Origin: Abelmoschus esculentus
Lineage: Eukaryota > Streptophyta > Magnoliopsida > Malvales > Malvaceae
Assembly (NCBI GenBank): GCA_035048815.1
Contig: JAUCBN010000007.1
Span: forward strand, 1,929,501-1,993,500
Direction of reading: 5' to 3'
Length of the DNA stretch: 64,000 nt
The notes under the pieces are model-generated. The model searched no databases, was not told the origin of the DNA, and saw nothing but the letters and a program-made list of their open reading frames with translations. Each line of letters starts with the position of its first letter. The first letter of the stretch is position 1. The position numbers and the translations under genes are program-made. Below, piece after piece: positions 45,861 to 60,000 of this stretch.

Positions 45861-48000
45861 ATTATTTAAAAAAATTATAAAAAAAAATAAAAATATATGT
45901 ATTAAAATTGTCAACAAGAACAACTCAATAAATATTCTAAGTGAAGAAAAAAAATATGTTCTCTAACAACTCAAATTTAAACAAATTTATTTAAATGAAT
46001 TATATTTTATTAAAAAATTTTAAAAAAATGATAAACATATATAATATCTTTAAAAAAAATCATTAATGAGAAAATGGGCGGCCACGATATATAGTAAATG
46101 AATTTACATTATGCAATTCATAATTTCGAATTTTAAATAAAATTTGAATATTAAATATTTTAAATATTATCTTTTGAAAGTAATTAAATAAAGCCGAGTT
46201 AATTTAATTCTCTATTTATCAACGTACTAAATATCTTAAAGAGTACTACGAATTTGTTTTATAACTACTACAGTTAATAAATTTAATATACGATTCAAAA
46301 AATTATTAGAATTTATAATATTTAAATCGGTATAAAATCAAAAAATAATTTTAATATTTAATTAAAAAATTATTTCAGTATATGTTTTATGAATTAATTC
46401 AACTTTTAAAAATTTATTTTGAGTCAAAATAATTCTTTTACAGATGAAAATTATTAAAAAAACTAGTAATAAACAGTTTAAAATATCTTGATATAATATA
46501 AATCGGTAGGAAAATATTTTATATAATTTTATAAATTTATTTTTTGGTTGATATGATGTTATTTTAAATTAATGCATTTATCTATTTGATATTATTTTAT
46601 CATCATGTATTGTTATATAGGTTTGCTCCTTATTTTAAATTATTTACTCTTAATTAATTAATAATTTTATCTATAAATAAATTATTTTAATTTAAAATAA
46701 AATATTAAAAATAAATTACTTCAAAAAAAATTTAAATATTTAAATTTAAATTTTTTAAAATAAATATTATATTTTTTTTATGAAGACAAGTTGCAATGCC
46801 GAAGTATTCACAGACTGGGACATGGTTGGGCTGTAATGATTTGAAACCCTCTGTTTGATAGAATTATAATATTTATGTTTTTATTTTGATATTCTCAATT
46901 AATTTTTTATATTTAAAATGAGATACTAAAATAAAACAGAGATGGGTACTAAATATAAAGTATATCCTATTTTTTATATTTAAAATATAATATTTTTTGT
47001 AATTTTCATGTTATATGAAAATCAAACATAATATATTTTTTATTATTCGAATAAAAATATTTAGATCAATATTTTTTATTTTTTTAAGCTCTAATCGATC
47101 TTATCTATTTTAATAAAGCAAACGGAATCCATGCATGCATTGCACTCACTTTTTCCCTAACCACAAACAAAAAGGCATTGGAAGACGACAAATACAATAA
47201 CTTGTATACATAGCAAAGGCATTTCTAAAAGGAGGAGTAATATATAAGGTTAGAATTTATTTATATCGATGATGATAATAAATAGTTAAGATTATTTATT
47301 TATTAAGTGATAATTTTATGATTTTTACTGTTAATTTCATTCATCAATTTACCTTTATTTAACGGTCTAAAAAAATATAAAATTTTAAAGTTTCACGTAA
47401 TGTAAGAGGATAATATCTTATATATATATGAACATCTAATTTTTTTTAATGGATTAGATGACTAATTTAGATCGGGTATAACAGAGGCCTATTATGAGTG
47501 CGACTCTCTCGATCTAATTTATTTCATTCACGATGTCATGATTTAAATTTCTAATCTTACTTAAATATCTAATACCTCATCCCACTATACTAGTTGATTG
47601 TTGGCCGGAGTTTCTTTTCACTTTTTGTTATTACTATGAATAAAGTGATTTTCTAGTCCTTGAATTTTATTTTATTTTCAATTTGGTCCCGAAGTTTTTT
47701 GATTCACATTAGTCATTGTACTTGTATTTTTTATGATCTTGATGGTGTGTCACTCTGAATGTGTACCACACAACACAATCTTAGAGTATCATGTTACCAG
47801 AAGGACTAAAAATAAGAAATTCTATCATATTTAGTGACAAAATTAAAAATAAATGTACACTTCAAAGACTAAAAGTTGATTTAGACCTTATTATTTATCC
47901 TACACCCAACCATGCACAACTTGGAAACACTTCAAAGACTAAAAGTTGATTTTGAGATCACATATATATATATATTGATTGATTGCTCTTCTGGAGTTTT
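45861..48000. other. AT-rich intergenic region
   Basis: No gene seen. A 26-bp direct repeat (47857-47882 and 47927-47952, containing TTCAAAGACTAAAAGTTGAT) lies at its right end. Confidence 0.4.
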
Positions 48001-48019
48001 AGAGTGTCTAGCCCTGACT

Positions 48020-49290
48020 AATTCAGACCGAGTCGCGACGAGATTTTCTGCGTACATAACGTTTCGAACCTGAGACTTGTTTAAGCGGAACCAATTTACT
48101 TTCCATTTGGACCAACCTTATGAAATTACCATATCTTTGGGTCTTAGCCAATTCTCTAAATAGATTTGTTGAGTTGATCGGTATTGGACAATGGCCAAGA
48201 GAGAGGGTGAATTGGATATTAAAAAAAAAATTAGGAGAGATTCGGTGAAAATTAAAAAAAATGAAGAACACAAAGAGTTATAGTGGTTCAAGCTTCGAAC
48301 AAGCTCTACTCCACTACCTTAGCTCCCACTAAGGATTTTGAAAGCAATTCACTATTGAATTCAGTCTTTTTCTAGGTTCAAGGGATAACCTTTACAAACA
48401 AATCAATTTTCTACCCAAAATTGATTTTACCACTCACAAGGTTTACAAAAAATTTAAATTGGCTAAAAGGATTCTTCTCACAAGAAATAATAGCCCTTGA
48501 TACAAACAAACTCTCCCCAAACTTAAATTGCAACAAATCAAAATGAAAAGTACAAGTTGGGAGGACAAGGTATTCAATAAAGTACTTTGAGTTGGATTTT
48601 TGAGCTTGGATGTTGCTTGATGTTCTTTCTTGTTGATATGCTTTTGAAAATGCTTCTTTTTATACCTTCTCATTGATTTCTAACCGTTGAAGTTGTTGGG
48701 AAAGTAAATATGGACGTTGGAGCTTCATCTTTCCATCATAAATGCACTCTGCAGCAGGTGATATCGAAACACGGGGTACCTGTTTCGAAACAAGCCAAGA
48801 GAAGAAAGAGCCGTTGTGCATTTAATAGGGGGTGTATCGATACCTGTTTCGATACAAAAACTTTCTGTGATGCCTGGTATCGAACCTTGTTTCGATACAG
48901 GCTAACCATCATTCAAAAATTAACTAACACCAACGGTTGACTTATTTGAATCTTGAAAATAGCCGTTAGAGATTAAGGGTGTATCGATACCTGTATCGAT
49001 ACCAGGAGTCATATTTAAAAATTAAGAAATAATTTGAAAAATTAACCAAGATGTTTCGATACAAGTATCGAAACAGGGGTTGACAGAAAGTTTTGGTATC
49101 GAACCTTGTTTCGATACCTGTTCTTGATCTCGAGAACAAGCCTTGAAAATTCCCAGGTGTATCGATACCTATCCTCATGGTATCGATACCCTCGTGTAAA
49201 AAGGGTTTGTAAGAGTATTTTAAAGTTCTTGGTTTTGACTTAGAGTTCAAGCTTTGACTTAAGGACCAAAAAAATTGTTTCAAAATTAGT
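48020..49290. repeat. Retroelement-like fragment with a TATCGATA motif cluster
   Basis: Less AT-rich than both flanks, without a long coding frame. The left half (48200-48700) reads like LTR sequence of plant retroelements (AGAGAGGGTGAATTGG, TATAGTGGTTCAAGC, TCCACTACCTTAGCTCCCAC). The right half (48760-49195) holds about fourteen copies of GTATCGATACC or variants such as TTTCGATAC and TATCGAAAC. Boundaries and family not resolved. Confidence 0.45.
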
Positions 49291-49975
49291 CCTTACATTT
49301 ATTTGTTATATCAAAATCAATTTTAGTTTTACAAGATTGATATTTCATGTTCACTCTTTGAAAATTAATTAGAAATTTTCTATAAAAAATAATATATTAA
49401 ATTGCAACATGTTCCTTGTGAAATGTGGTGGAAGGGCTTCCACAAGCAATTTGATGGGCTATGGGTGTGAGTGGAACCAACCTACTTGTTCCCTTTATTT
49501 CATTTATTTACTTTTTAATATTTTATTTAATTAAATTTGAAAATTTTTATACAATATAAAATACAATAAAACATGAAAAAGGTAAAATAGATGACATGAA
49601 TATGCATATATATTAAAATTTATATAAATATATTTTTAATAAAATATATGTTTATTTTAAGATTTACGTTCAGAATTCATGATTTTTCTTAATAATATCG
49701 TTTTTAAAGTTTAAATTTAAATTCTCTCCTTAAAAATAATATAAAAAAATATTTTTAACCCACGACATGATATCAAAGTTTTTAAATTAAATCTTTATTT
49801 TCGCATTTATGATGTTGTTACATTATTTTTATTATATAAATTTCGATATATTCATTTATTCATGATATTTATATTATTTTTCGTAATATATATTAGTGGA
49901 GTAAGGAAACATGTGAGATAGAGAGGGTCGACAATGACCCTCACGATGTCAAATTGACAACTTGTTGTAATTATT

Positions 49976-50025
49976 AATAATTTATTATATATACCAATAT
50001 AATAATTTATTATATATACCAATAT
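49976..50025. repeat. Exact 25-bp tandem duplication
   Basis: The unit beginning AATAATTTATTATATATACC and ending AATAT is present twice head to tail without mismatch. Confidence 0.95.
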
Positions 50026-51861
50026 ATTTGTATAGTAATGTCACATTCATATTATTTTTAATATTATGTTTCAATTATTTCTATGTTTTATTTATATTGT
50101 ATTTTAATTCCTCTCGTATTTTAAATAATTTATCATAATTATTCGTTTAATTAAATAAATATTAATAAAATTGTTATATTTAAAATTTTAATCTCTGGTC
50201 AAATTATTATTTCGCAAAATTAATATATTTGTTCGCATTAAAGGGTATGTGACATTTTGAATGATTTTTATATTATAATATTGTATTTAATAAATTAAAT
50301 ACTCGTCACGGGTTTCGTTTTTGCATATTAAGATTTTAAAATGACGATTGATGACAAAATTGAGAAAAAAATAAAATATTTGGAGCAATGAATAAAACTT
50401 ACATCTATAATTTAATAATTTTTAAACATGTTAGTGTAATATGTCGTGTAGCAGTGTTTTTATTTAATATTTTTAAATTATTTTATTTTATTTAAAAGTT
50501 TTGTAAATCTATTGAATTTATAAAATTTATTAAAAAATATTTTTAAAAAATAAAAAAATATAACATAATAAACTGGAGTGCATAATGTGTTAGTAATATT
50601 TAAATAAAAATGTAAAAATTTAATTATTAAAATTGATAAAAAGCTTAATTAATTAAAAAATTTAGTTCAATAATTTAATTTATTAATTCGAGTACTTAAT
50701 TAGCTGAAAAATTTTAAAATTTTAAGAATTTTTACACTCTTAAACCTTTAATTTAATTCTGAAATATTAAAAAATGTTTTAAAATGATCCTAACTTTAAA
50801 ATATTATGTATTACTCCTCTAATTATCAATCTCGTTCCATTTTGATTTTTTTTATGTGAAAAATTAATCAGTTTTAAAGATTTTTGGGAATTGAACATAT
50901 AACCTTCTAAATTTTTTATACAATTCTCAATTCCTTATAGCTAAAAAAACAGTAAAGTTAACATCAGGTTAACAAAATATCGAAATAAAACGATATTAAT
51001 AATTTAAAAGATAATATAAAATGATTTAAAATTTAAAGATTGGTTTAGAATAAAATTATTTAATATAAATTATTATAAAATATTTTAAAACTTATGGACA
51101 AATTTAGAATGATGCCATAATTGGGGATATCTTGTGTAATTATCTCTAAACAATAATTTTAAACTTTAATCCATTTATTTAAATTGACAGGATATTTTTC
51201 TGGAAGCTTACTATCCTGATGGTCCAGTTGAATTTTGGTACATTACCCGATGGCCATGCCAACTCGAACTAAAGATTCGCACCATTAAACAAAATCTAGC
51301 GAGTTGACTACGAGTCAAAAATCTTTGGATCCAATCCAGAATTAAATAAGTTTTTTAATAAAAAAAAAACAGATGAAAAAGGATAAATATTAAAATAATA
51401 TTTTTTTATTATTTGTTTAAGGATGGAATTTATTCGATAGGTTAATCTCGTAAGTATAAAGAATACACGACCTATTAACTATCATTAAAAGTAAATTATA
51501 GTTAGTATAGTAGAATAAAATATTAGATTTTTTAAATAAATTTTAAATTTTAATATTATGAATAGAGAAAATTACGTTTAAAGAGTCGTCTCAATAATGA
51601 AGAACGATATTAATAAAATTCGAATACGAAATCTTAATCGTCTCTACAACGAGAGATATGTATTTTTTATATTTGATAAAATTCGGATACGAAATGTTAT
51701 ATTTCTTAAATTATCATTTGAAATATTTGCAATTGAAAATTAGGTTTCTCCTTCTTATAAGCATAATATGCAAATAAGGTCAAAATTTACCTACTCAAGA
51801 TAAGATTGTTACGGAAATTGTGAACTGGATATTAGCCAACCATTTTTAAAGCCAAATTCAT

Positions 51862-51888
51862 TAATAATAATAATAATAATAATAATAA
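51862..51888. repeat. (TAA)9 microsatellite
   Basis: Uninterrupted TAA trinucleotide run. Confidence 0.9.
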
Positions 51889-53770
51889 ATATATTTTAAT
51901 TATTTTTTAAAACATTTTTAAAAATAACTTTTATATAAAATTAAAAGAAAATCATACTGTCAAAAGGGATAATTTCTTTAATTCCGAAAATAAAATACAG
52001 ATAAGATGAAGATTTATATATGCAATGTAAAACTAAATAGTTTCAAATTGTATTAATATATTTTATTATTTATATATTACTAAATGAAAAAAATTAAAAA
52101 TTATTACATAAGGATTAAACACTTGATCATAGATTTATACACAAAATTGTTATTATCCTTAATATATTTAATAAATATTCTTTTATATATTTATATAAGT
52201 GTTTGTGTTCGTTTAAAATTTATATGTTCATTTATATATTCATCAAAATAGTGAAATTACATAATTAGTTCTTAAATTATTTAAACTTCACAATTTAAAT
52301 TCTAAAATTTATTATGTATTCAATTTAATCTCTATCTTCATAAATATTTTATGTTAATTTTTATATTTACATAATAAACTTAAATAATACGTTTTATCCA
52401 ATAAATTATAATATTTTATTAAATAAAAAATATTTATATTTTATATATAAATGTTAAGATTTACTTATATAAAATAAAATTATATATTTATTAATTATTT
52501 AATTAATTAATAAATCTCGAATATGTTTAATGATCCAATTCTTGTTTAGCCGACAATGAATTATTATTATGAATACAACATTTAATCTGTTAGCTAATTA
52601 AATAAAAGCAAAGCTAATTTAATTTTTTACTGAGCTCACATCAGTGGTGGGACAAGTATAAATCTTATCGGTAAACTAGGGACGTAGGTAGGGGGGAAAC
52701 AGTGGTCTTACATTCTAGAATAATAATTTATTCCGTACTAAATTTTTTATAAATAATAATATCCGAATATAAATCATATAAGACGAATAATATCACTAAA
52801 ATTTAATATATTTATAAATTATGAAACTTTAAATCAATATAGTAATTAAATTATATTTTAATATATTTTTTAATATAATTGCCTCTCAAAGAATTATTGC
52901 CTTAGTTTTTCCGCCTGTAATCCCATTTGGCCTATAAAAAAAATAAGTTTTTAATTAATAATTAATTGGTTTAGTGAAATAAAATATTACTGATTTAGTT
53001 TCGACGGTACGAATAAATAAAATTTGATTGAGAGAATTGTTCACATAATATATCTTTGTAATATTCAAACAAACCTAATCAATTAATAAATTGGATATTA
53101 ATAATTAAAAAATAAAATTTTAATATGCTTATGTTTTAAATTAAATTCTTTTCGAATAGTAAATTTATTAATTTCTTATAAAAGTATTTTTACTTAAAAA
53201 GTTTTTATTCTTTTTAAATCTGATTGTGATATTTAATTAAAATAAAATAAAAAAATTACTTTTATAAAATTAAGATTCCATAAGTGAGTTGTCCGGAAGC
53301 TGCAATTCTTTAATTTTCTGTACTATTTACGCTGATTTAATTGATTCCCGGAATTTTAAAACCAGTTACGGGTTGCCACGTTATCTTCCCGAAATTTAAT
53401 TAAAAATAAAATTCCGCGCACCTTAATTTTTTCGTCTTATTGATTGTTTTTAAATTTATTAATCCATAATTTTAATTAGAATACTGTAGTGTAGGTTCTA
53501 TAAGATTAATCTCTTAGCTCAATTTATTTTATTTATGACATAAAAATTTGATTATTAGAATAATTTAAAAGATAATATTTTATTATGTTAGAATAATCGA
53601 TAAGTTTAACGAGCTTAATTTTTTGAAGGATTATAACTTATAAATACAATTACATTATGAATGTAATTATATATTTGATAATTATAATTGTCGTAGTCTC
53701 AAATTCTAACATTTTGAATAAAATCAAATTAACTTATAAAATTTACTATTAAAATATTTTTTTAATACAC

Positions 53771-53835
53771 GAGTTCTCTAGCCCAAGTGGTTAAAGGAAT
53801 TGTTATTATTTTTAGAGGTCAAGGTTTTAAGCACT
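53771..53835 (+). pseudogene. tRNA-like relic (possible SINE head)
   Basis: TAGCCCAAGTGGTTAAAGG matches a Pol III A-box (TRGCNNARYNGG) in the position seen in Leu/Ser-type tRNAs. About 30 bases on, AGGTCAAGGTTTTAAGC is a weak B-box (consensus GGTTCGANTCC). The acceptor stem does not pair convincingly, so this is not a functional tRNA. A degenerate SINE head or tRNA fossil is the likeliest reading. Confidence 0.3.
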
Positions 53836-55400
53836 AGTGATATCAACTGAGCGATTAAGCGATTAATATCAAGTGGTGAAGATTATATTCTAAATCAAAT
53901 ACTATTATGATCACTATTAATTAATTAAAAAAATAAAATTTTATAATATCTAATTTATATTAATTAATAAATAAATAAATATTAAAAGTTATACGATTAT
54001 AACAATACACAAATATACATTTACTTTGTAGTCAAAATCAAATATTACAACCCATTCAAAATTGAATCAAACCTAACCCACTGATTTAAAGGTTCTATGA
54101 ATCTGACCCGACATAGGGAGAAATTTTTCCAACTGAACCAATTTTAGAAATAAAAATTATCTTTTATATAAAATAAAGGATATACTAAAAAACAATATAA
54201 ACCGGAGTATTTATAATAACTGTCTATTTTTTATTCAGTTAAATTAAGGATATAATTACAGAATATATACAAAACGAATCATTATAGTAATTATGATTAA
54301 CAAAATTTTATAACGCACGTCGAATATCGTTAAATATCGTTTAATGTTAAATGTTGTTAAATATTATATTTATCATTAAGAAAATTATATATTTAATTTT
54401 TAAAATTTTTAATTTTTATTAATTAATTTAATAATATTTAATAATATTTTATATTAATAATGTTTAACGATATTTTACACTTATTTTTATTTATATATAA
54501 TTATATAAATATTTCATATCGATTATTTTCACCGGAAGATCAAATATGCGCCGTCCTGAGAAGGGCAATAATAATTTTCACCTAGGATCCACTTTAGAAA
54601 AATATTTATAAATTATATATTTTTATCGAGTGGCTAAATTATTTGTTAACAAAGATTTAATTTTTTAATATTTATTAAAAGTTTTTTTAATATTTATCAT
54701 TAGATATTTATTTTTAAAATTAAGCAATTTTCTTTTAATATTTTTTATTATAAGTATACACTTACAATTTATTTTTTAATATTTGTTATTAAGGATGCAT
54801 TTTTAATATCTATTATTATGGATGAAGATTTAAATAATCATATATGATCGCAATAACAACTGTTATATGGTGGTAGTAATACTATCTAAAATCGCGATAT
54901 ATTTGATCATTATATCCATAATTAGTGGTTGACATTAGTTTGAGTCGAGTTAAGTATTTTTTGAGTTATCGAATTCATCAATCTTATTTTATAACTCAAA
55001 CTTTATTTAAGATTTTAAGTTAAATTATTCAAATTTATGTTCAAATTTATAACTCAAACTTTATTTAAGATTTTCTGTTCAAAATTAAAAGATTCAACTC
55101 GAATTTATAAACTTTCGTACTAAGCATTATTTTAAATTATTTTAATTTTATTTAAATTTTTTAGATACTTTTTCCAACTATATAAAGTCGGGTCGGAAAT
55201 CCCTACTTGGCTACCCATTTCTACATTAGTACATATGCAATGACGTGAACAAAATAGTAAAGCTGACGTGAATAATGAAAACCACGTGAACTAAAGAAAA
55301 AATAAAAAAATATGATATTTTAATTTAAACGAGAAATAATACTCCTTTTTTTGAGATTGACAGGAAGTAATACTAATCCATGGTTAACTAATTAAAATTT
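53836..55400. other. AT-rich intergenic region with a direct repeat
   Basis: No gene seen. A 26-bp direct repeat (ATAACTCAAACTTTATTTAA plus GATTTT) occurs at 54991-55016 and 55049-55074. A CACGTG G-box lies near 55282, upstream of the receptor kinase leader. Confidence 0.45.
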
Positions 55401-57092
55401 GGAGTTGGATATAATGTCTGGAAGACTACTTACCAATTTGATCGAAGAAAAATACTTCTTGGACTAGGAAAAATTGCCATTTTTATTGCAGTACCTACCT
55501 TGGAAGACCTTAGCTTCCACTGCCAAATCCTATAAACCCCCAAATTTTCTCGAGAAAATTGGCTTCCTTTCCTTTAAAAAGTTGATAATAAAGTTGTCTG
55601 ATTTTTGGTGCTTTGCCAGAAGAACCATCCACACTTCAAAGAGAAAAAAAGAAAAAAAAATCATTTTTTAACTTCTCATGTCCAAAGTTCCCACCTTTTG
55701 TCTTTGCTAATCCCAGATTCTGCTTAAATGCTTTGGTAAATCCCAAACTTTTGATTTTCTTCTTCTTCTTCTTCTCTTTTTTGATAGCTAATTGCAGGAA
55801 AATTTTGATGCCATAGAATTTTAAGCAAAGGGGTTGTTTCTACATGCACAGAATTAGTATTGAAGCTGTTAAGAATTTTCTTCATCCATTTCTTGAAAGC
55901 TTTAATGGGTCTCACCAGTAGTTTTTAATTAATATTTTTTGCTTCTGAATTGTGGGTTCTTTGTTTATTGCCATTGGTGGTATTATACCTTGAAGTAGAT
56001 ATTCCTGAGAAAAAGGGGGAAAACCAATCCCAAAATATTATTACTTTTTCTTTTTACAGTTAGCTGTTTTTGATGGATTTTATATTAGAATATAATGTTT
56101 TGCTGGTGTTGTGTGATGGAAGATCTTTTCATTAAGATTGATTGTTGTCCAGTGAAAAAACCCAGATTTGTAATAAAAGTGTTTTGCCCTTTCTTTCAAA
56201 GTTTGCTTGGTGCTTTTCTATATTCTGTGGGGATTAATTTAAAGTTGTATTTTTTTTTTTAATTTCTGAAATTTGTGCATTTTGGTCCTGTATATTATAC
56301 TCTCTTAAACAATTCTTCTTTTGAATGATAAAGAAAGTTAATAGTTAAATATAAAAACTTTATATACCAAAGTTGCAATGTTACAGTGCTGTGTTTAATC
56401 TTGCTTCTTTGCTCTATTACTCTAACAGTTTGCCTGTATGGTGTTTTTTGTGTGATCTTATGATAGGTTTCATGTCTGGAACTTATGCTTGAAGCTTTCA
56501 ACTCGGTCGGATTTAGAAGAAAATACGAGGTAAATGAAGGGGTATCGATCGTTTACATTATCATGTTTCATGTGTGTATTTCTCGTCTGTTAATTGTTCG
56601 ATTCTAAGGTTCTCATAACTTGCTAAAGCAAGTTGTATAAGTTGTAGTTGTTTGATTCCGGAACTGAGACGTCTTCACTTTGTGGTCTTCAGGGAGTTGC
56701 AGTTATATGGTGGAGTTTTATTTGATGATGAAGTGACTTTGGGATTGACCAAAGTGGTATGTTCTATATGTTCTCTATCCCCTTTTCTAGTTCTGTTTCA
56801 TCTGTAAATTTCGATTCTTCTGTTTCAGTTCTTTTAGTGGAATGCTTAGAAATGAATGCACCAGTTTTAGAGTTTAATTTCTCTTTTGAATGAACTGTCG
56901 GTTCTGGTGTCTTCGAGTATTCGAGTACTTGTTTGGCTTGTTACTTAATAGTGTGTTATTTCTTGCATTCTAGCTCAGAAGTGGGAACGGTTTTGTTGAT
57001 AAGCATAGTTTCTTCTAAATGCGGTCGAAGTTAAAATAAAATCTACACTGCAATGGATACAAAAATTTATATTGTTTTTTTTGTACTGCAGG
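55400..57092 (+). promoter_or_regulatory. Promoter and spliced 5' leader of the LRR receptor kinase
   Basis: The region is pyrimidine-rich (TTCTTCTTCTTCTTCTC near 55757) with leader-like composition, and the acceptor TTTGTACTGCAG ends at 57091 directly before the coding exon, so at least one leader intron is present. Upstream exon limits are not resolved. Confidence 0.4.
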
Positions 57093-60000
57093 ATGCTGAT
57101 TATTGCAATTACTAAAATGTCGAGGAATTTTGAATCAAGGAGACATTTGGAGGAAGGGTTTTGGAGGTTTTTACTGGTTTCGGCTCTACTGATAACTATA
57201 GCCAATGGGCTAAATTCCGAGGGCCAATTGCTGCTAGAGCTTAAGAATAGTCTTCATGATGAAAACAACCATCTTGGGAACTGGAAGTCCACTGATGAGA
57301 CACCGTGCGGGTGGATAGGTGTCAATTGTTCTTCAGATTACAATCCGGTGGTCTCGTCTCTTGATTTGAGTTCAATGAATCTCTCGGGAATCCTGAGTCC
57401 TAGTATTGGTGGTCTGACACACTTGTCATTCCTCGATCTGTCTTATAACGAGTTCAGTGGGAATATACCGAAGGAGATTGGAAATTGTTCACTTCTGGTC
57501 TTTCTTTATTTGAATAACAACCATTTCAGTGGTCCAATTCCCGGTGAATTGGGTAAGCTCTCTTATTTGAGAAGTTTGAATCTTTGCAATAACAAAATCT
57601 CCGGCTCCCTTCCGGAAGAGCTTGGAAATTTGTCCTCACTCGATGAGTTTGTGGCATACACCAACAACTTGACTGGGCCATTGCCCCACTCTATTGGGAA
57701 TCTCTGGAAGTTGAGGACATTTCGAGCTGGGCAGAATGCGATTTCTGGTAACATTCCGGCTGAAATCAGTGGATGTCAAAGCTTAGAAATGCTTGGTCTT
57801 GCTCAGAATCGAATTGGAGGAGAGCTGCCTAAGGAAATCGGAATGCTTGGAAGCTTGACTGATTTGATTTTATGGGAGAATCAGTTATCCGGGTTTATTC
57901 CAAAGGAGCTTGGAAACTGTACCAGCCTCGAGACACTTGCATTGTATGCAAATCGGCTTGTGGGTCCAATACCCGCAGAGATTGGGAACCTCAAGTTTCT
58001 GAAGAAGTTGTATCTCTACCGGAATCAATTAAATAGAAGCATTCCAATGGAGATAGGGAATCTCTCTCTCGCCACGGAAATTGATTTCTCGGAGAATTCT
58101 TTGACGGGCAAAATCCCAACCGAGTTCAGCAACATAAAGGGTCTACACTTATTGTACCTATTCGAGAACCAGTTTACTGGTGTCATACCAAATGAGCTTA
58201 GTAGCTTGAAGAACTTGGCCAAGCTTGACCTTTCCATCAATCATCTCACAGGTCCCATTCCTTATGGTTTCCAATATTTGACTAAAATGGTTCAGTTACA
58301 GCTATTCGACAATTTTCTGACCGGTACCATTCCTCAGCAGCTCGGAGTTTATAGCCCACTTTGGGTTGTTGATTTTTCTAACAACCGTTTGACAGGCAAA
58401 ATACCTCCTAATCTTTGTAGTCATGGTAACCTTATTTTGTTAAACCTTGGAGCTAATAAGCTGTCTGGGAATATCTCAACTGGGATCGAAACCTGTGAGA
58501 CCTTAGTGCAACTTCGTTTGGTAGGGAACATGCTGACAGGGAGCTTTCCTTCACAGTTATGCAAACTTGTGAATCTTTCTGCTATTGAATTGGACCGGAA
58601 CAACTTTTCCGGACCAATTCCTTCGGAGATTGGAAGTTGCCGAAAGCTTCAAAGGCTTCATATTGCCAAGAATCACTTTAGTTTTGAGCTGCCTAAGGAG
58701 ATAGGCAATCTGTCTCAACTAGTAACTTTTAATGTCTCGTCTAATTTGCTTTCTGGGCAGATTCCACATGAGATAGTTAACTGCAAGAAGCTTCAACGGC
58801 TTGATATCAGTCACAACAGCTTTGTAGGTATTTTACCAAATGAGCTTGGAACCCTTACACAGCTCGAGATTCTGAGACTTTCGGAAAATAAGTTCTCGGG
58901 AAATATACCTGCAGCTTTGGGGAACCTGTCTCGTTTGATCGACCTTCAAATGGGTGGCAACTTATTTTCCGGTGAGATACCCCATCAGTTGGGTTCTCTT
59001 TCAGGTTTGCAGATTGCCATGAACCTTAGCAATAATCTGCTTACCGGAAATATACCACGAGAGCTCGGGTTTCTCAATAGGTTGGAATTTCTGCTACTCA
59101 ATAATAACAATTTGACTGGTGAAATTCCCAGTACATTTATGAACCTACAAAGTTTAATGGCATGCAACTTGTCATACAACAACTTAACTGGGCCTTTACC
59201 TGCCATCCCGTTGTTTCAGAACATGCCTATGAGTAGCTTTATCGAAAATAAAGGGCTTTGTGGTAGGCCTCTTCGTAATTGCATGGAAAATTCATCTTCT
59301 ATGCTACCTGCGAAGAAGGGTGCAGGAGGAAGAATCATAACGATAGTTGCAGGTGTTGTCGGCGGGGTATCTTTAATTCTCATTGTAATTCTCATATACC
59401 AAATGAGACGTCCACGGGGAAGTGTTGCATCCGTGAAAGAAAAGGAGATACCACCACCGGCTTCGGATATCTACTTTCATCCAAAAGAAGGGTTTACATT
59501 TCAAGATCTAATTGAAGCTACGAATAATTTTGATGAGAGTTTTATTGTTGGAAGGGGAGCTTGTGGAACAGTTTATAAAGCCGTTATGCATTCTGGACAA
59601 ATGGTTGCAGTTAAGAAGCTAGCATCAAATGCAGAGGGAAGCAATATTGAGAACAGTTTCCGCGCTGAGATTTTAACACTAGGAACGATTAGGCATCGGA
59701 ATATTGTGAAGCTTTACGGTTTTTGCTATCACCGAGGTTTCAATGTGCTTCTTTACGAGTACATGGAAAACGGTAGTTTGGGTGAAGCACTTCATGGTGT
59801 CTCGTGTAGCTTAGAATGGTCAACTCGGTTTATGATTGCCCTAGGAGCTGCTGAAGGTCTCGCTTATTTACATCATGACTGCAAACCAAGGATCATTCAC
59901 CGTGATATCAAGTCCAATAATATCTTACTTGATGAAAATTTCGAAGCCCATGTCGGTGATTTCGGTTTAGCAAAAGTGATTGACATGCCCCAATCTAAGT

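Larger units (their letters stand above)
49291..53770. other. AT-rich gene-poor region
   Basis: Very AT-rich with no open frame of note and no recognisable gene. Contains the 25-bp tandem duplication and (TAA) tract listed separately. Confidence 0.45.

Noticed and set aside
53771..53835. Functional tRNA-Leu or tRNA-Ser gene
   Set aside because: The B-box is poor and no acceptor or anticodon stem pairs properly; kept only as a relic.
57563..59206. Several minus-strand open frames under the receptor kinase
   Set aside because: Antisense shadows of the LRR repeats.
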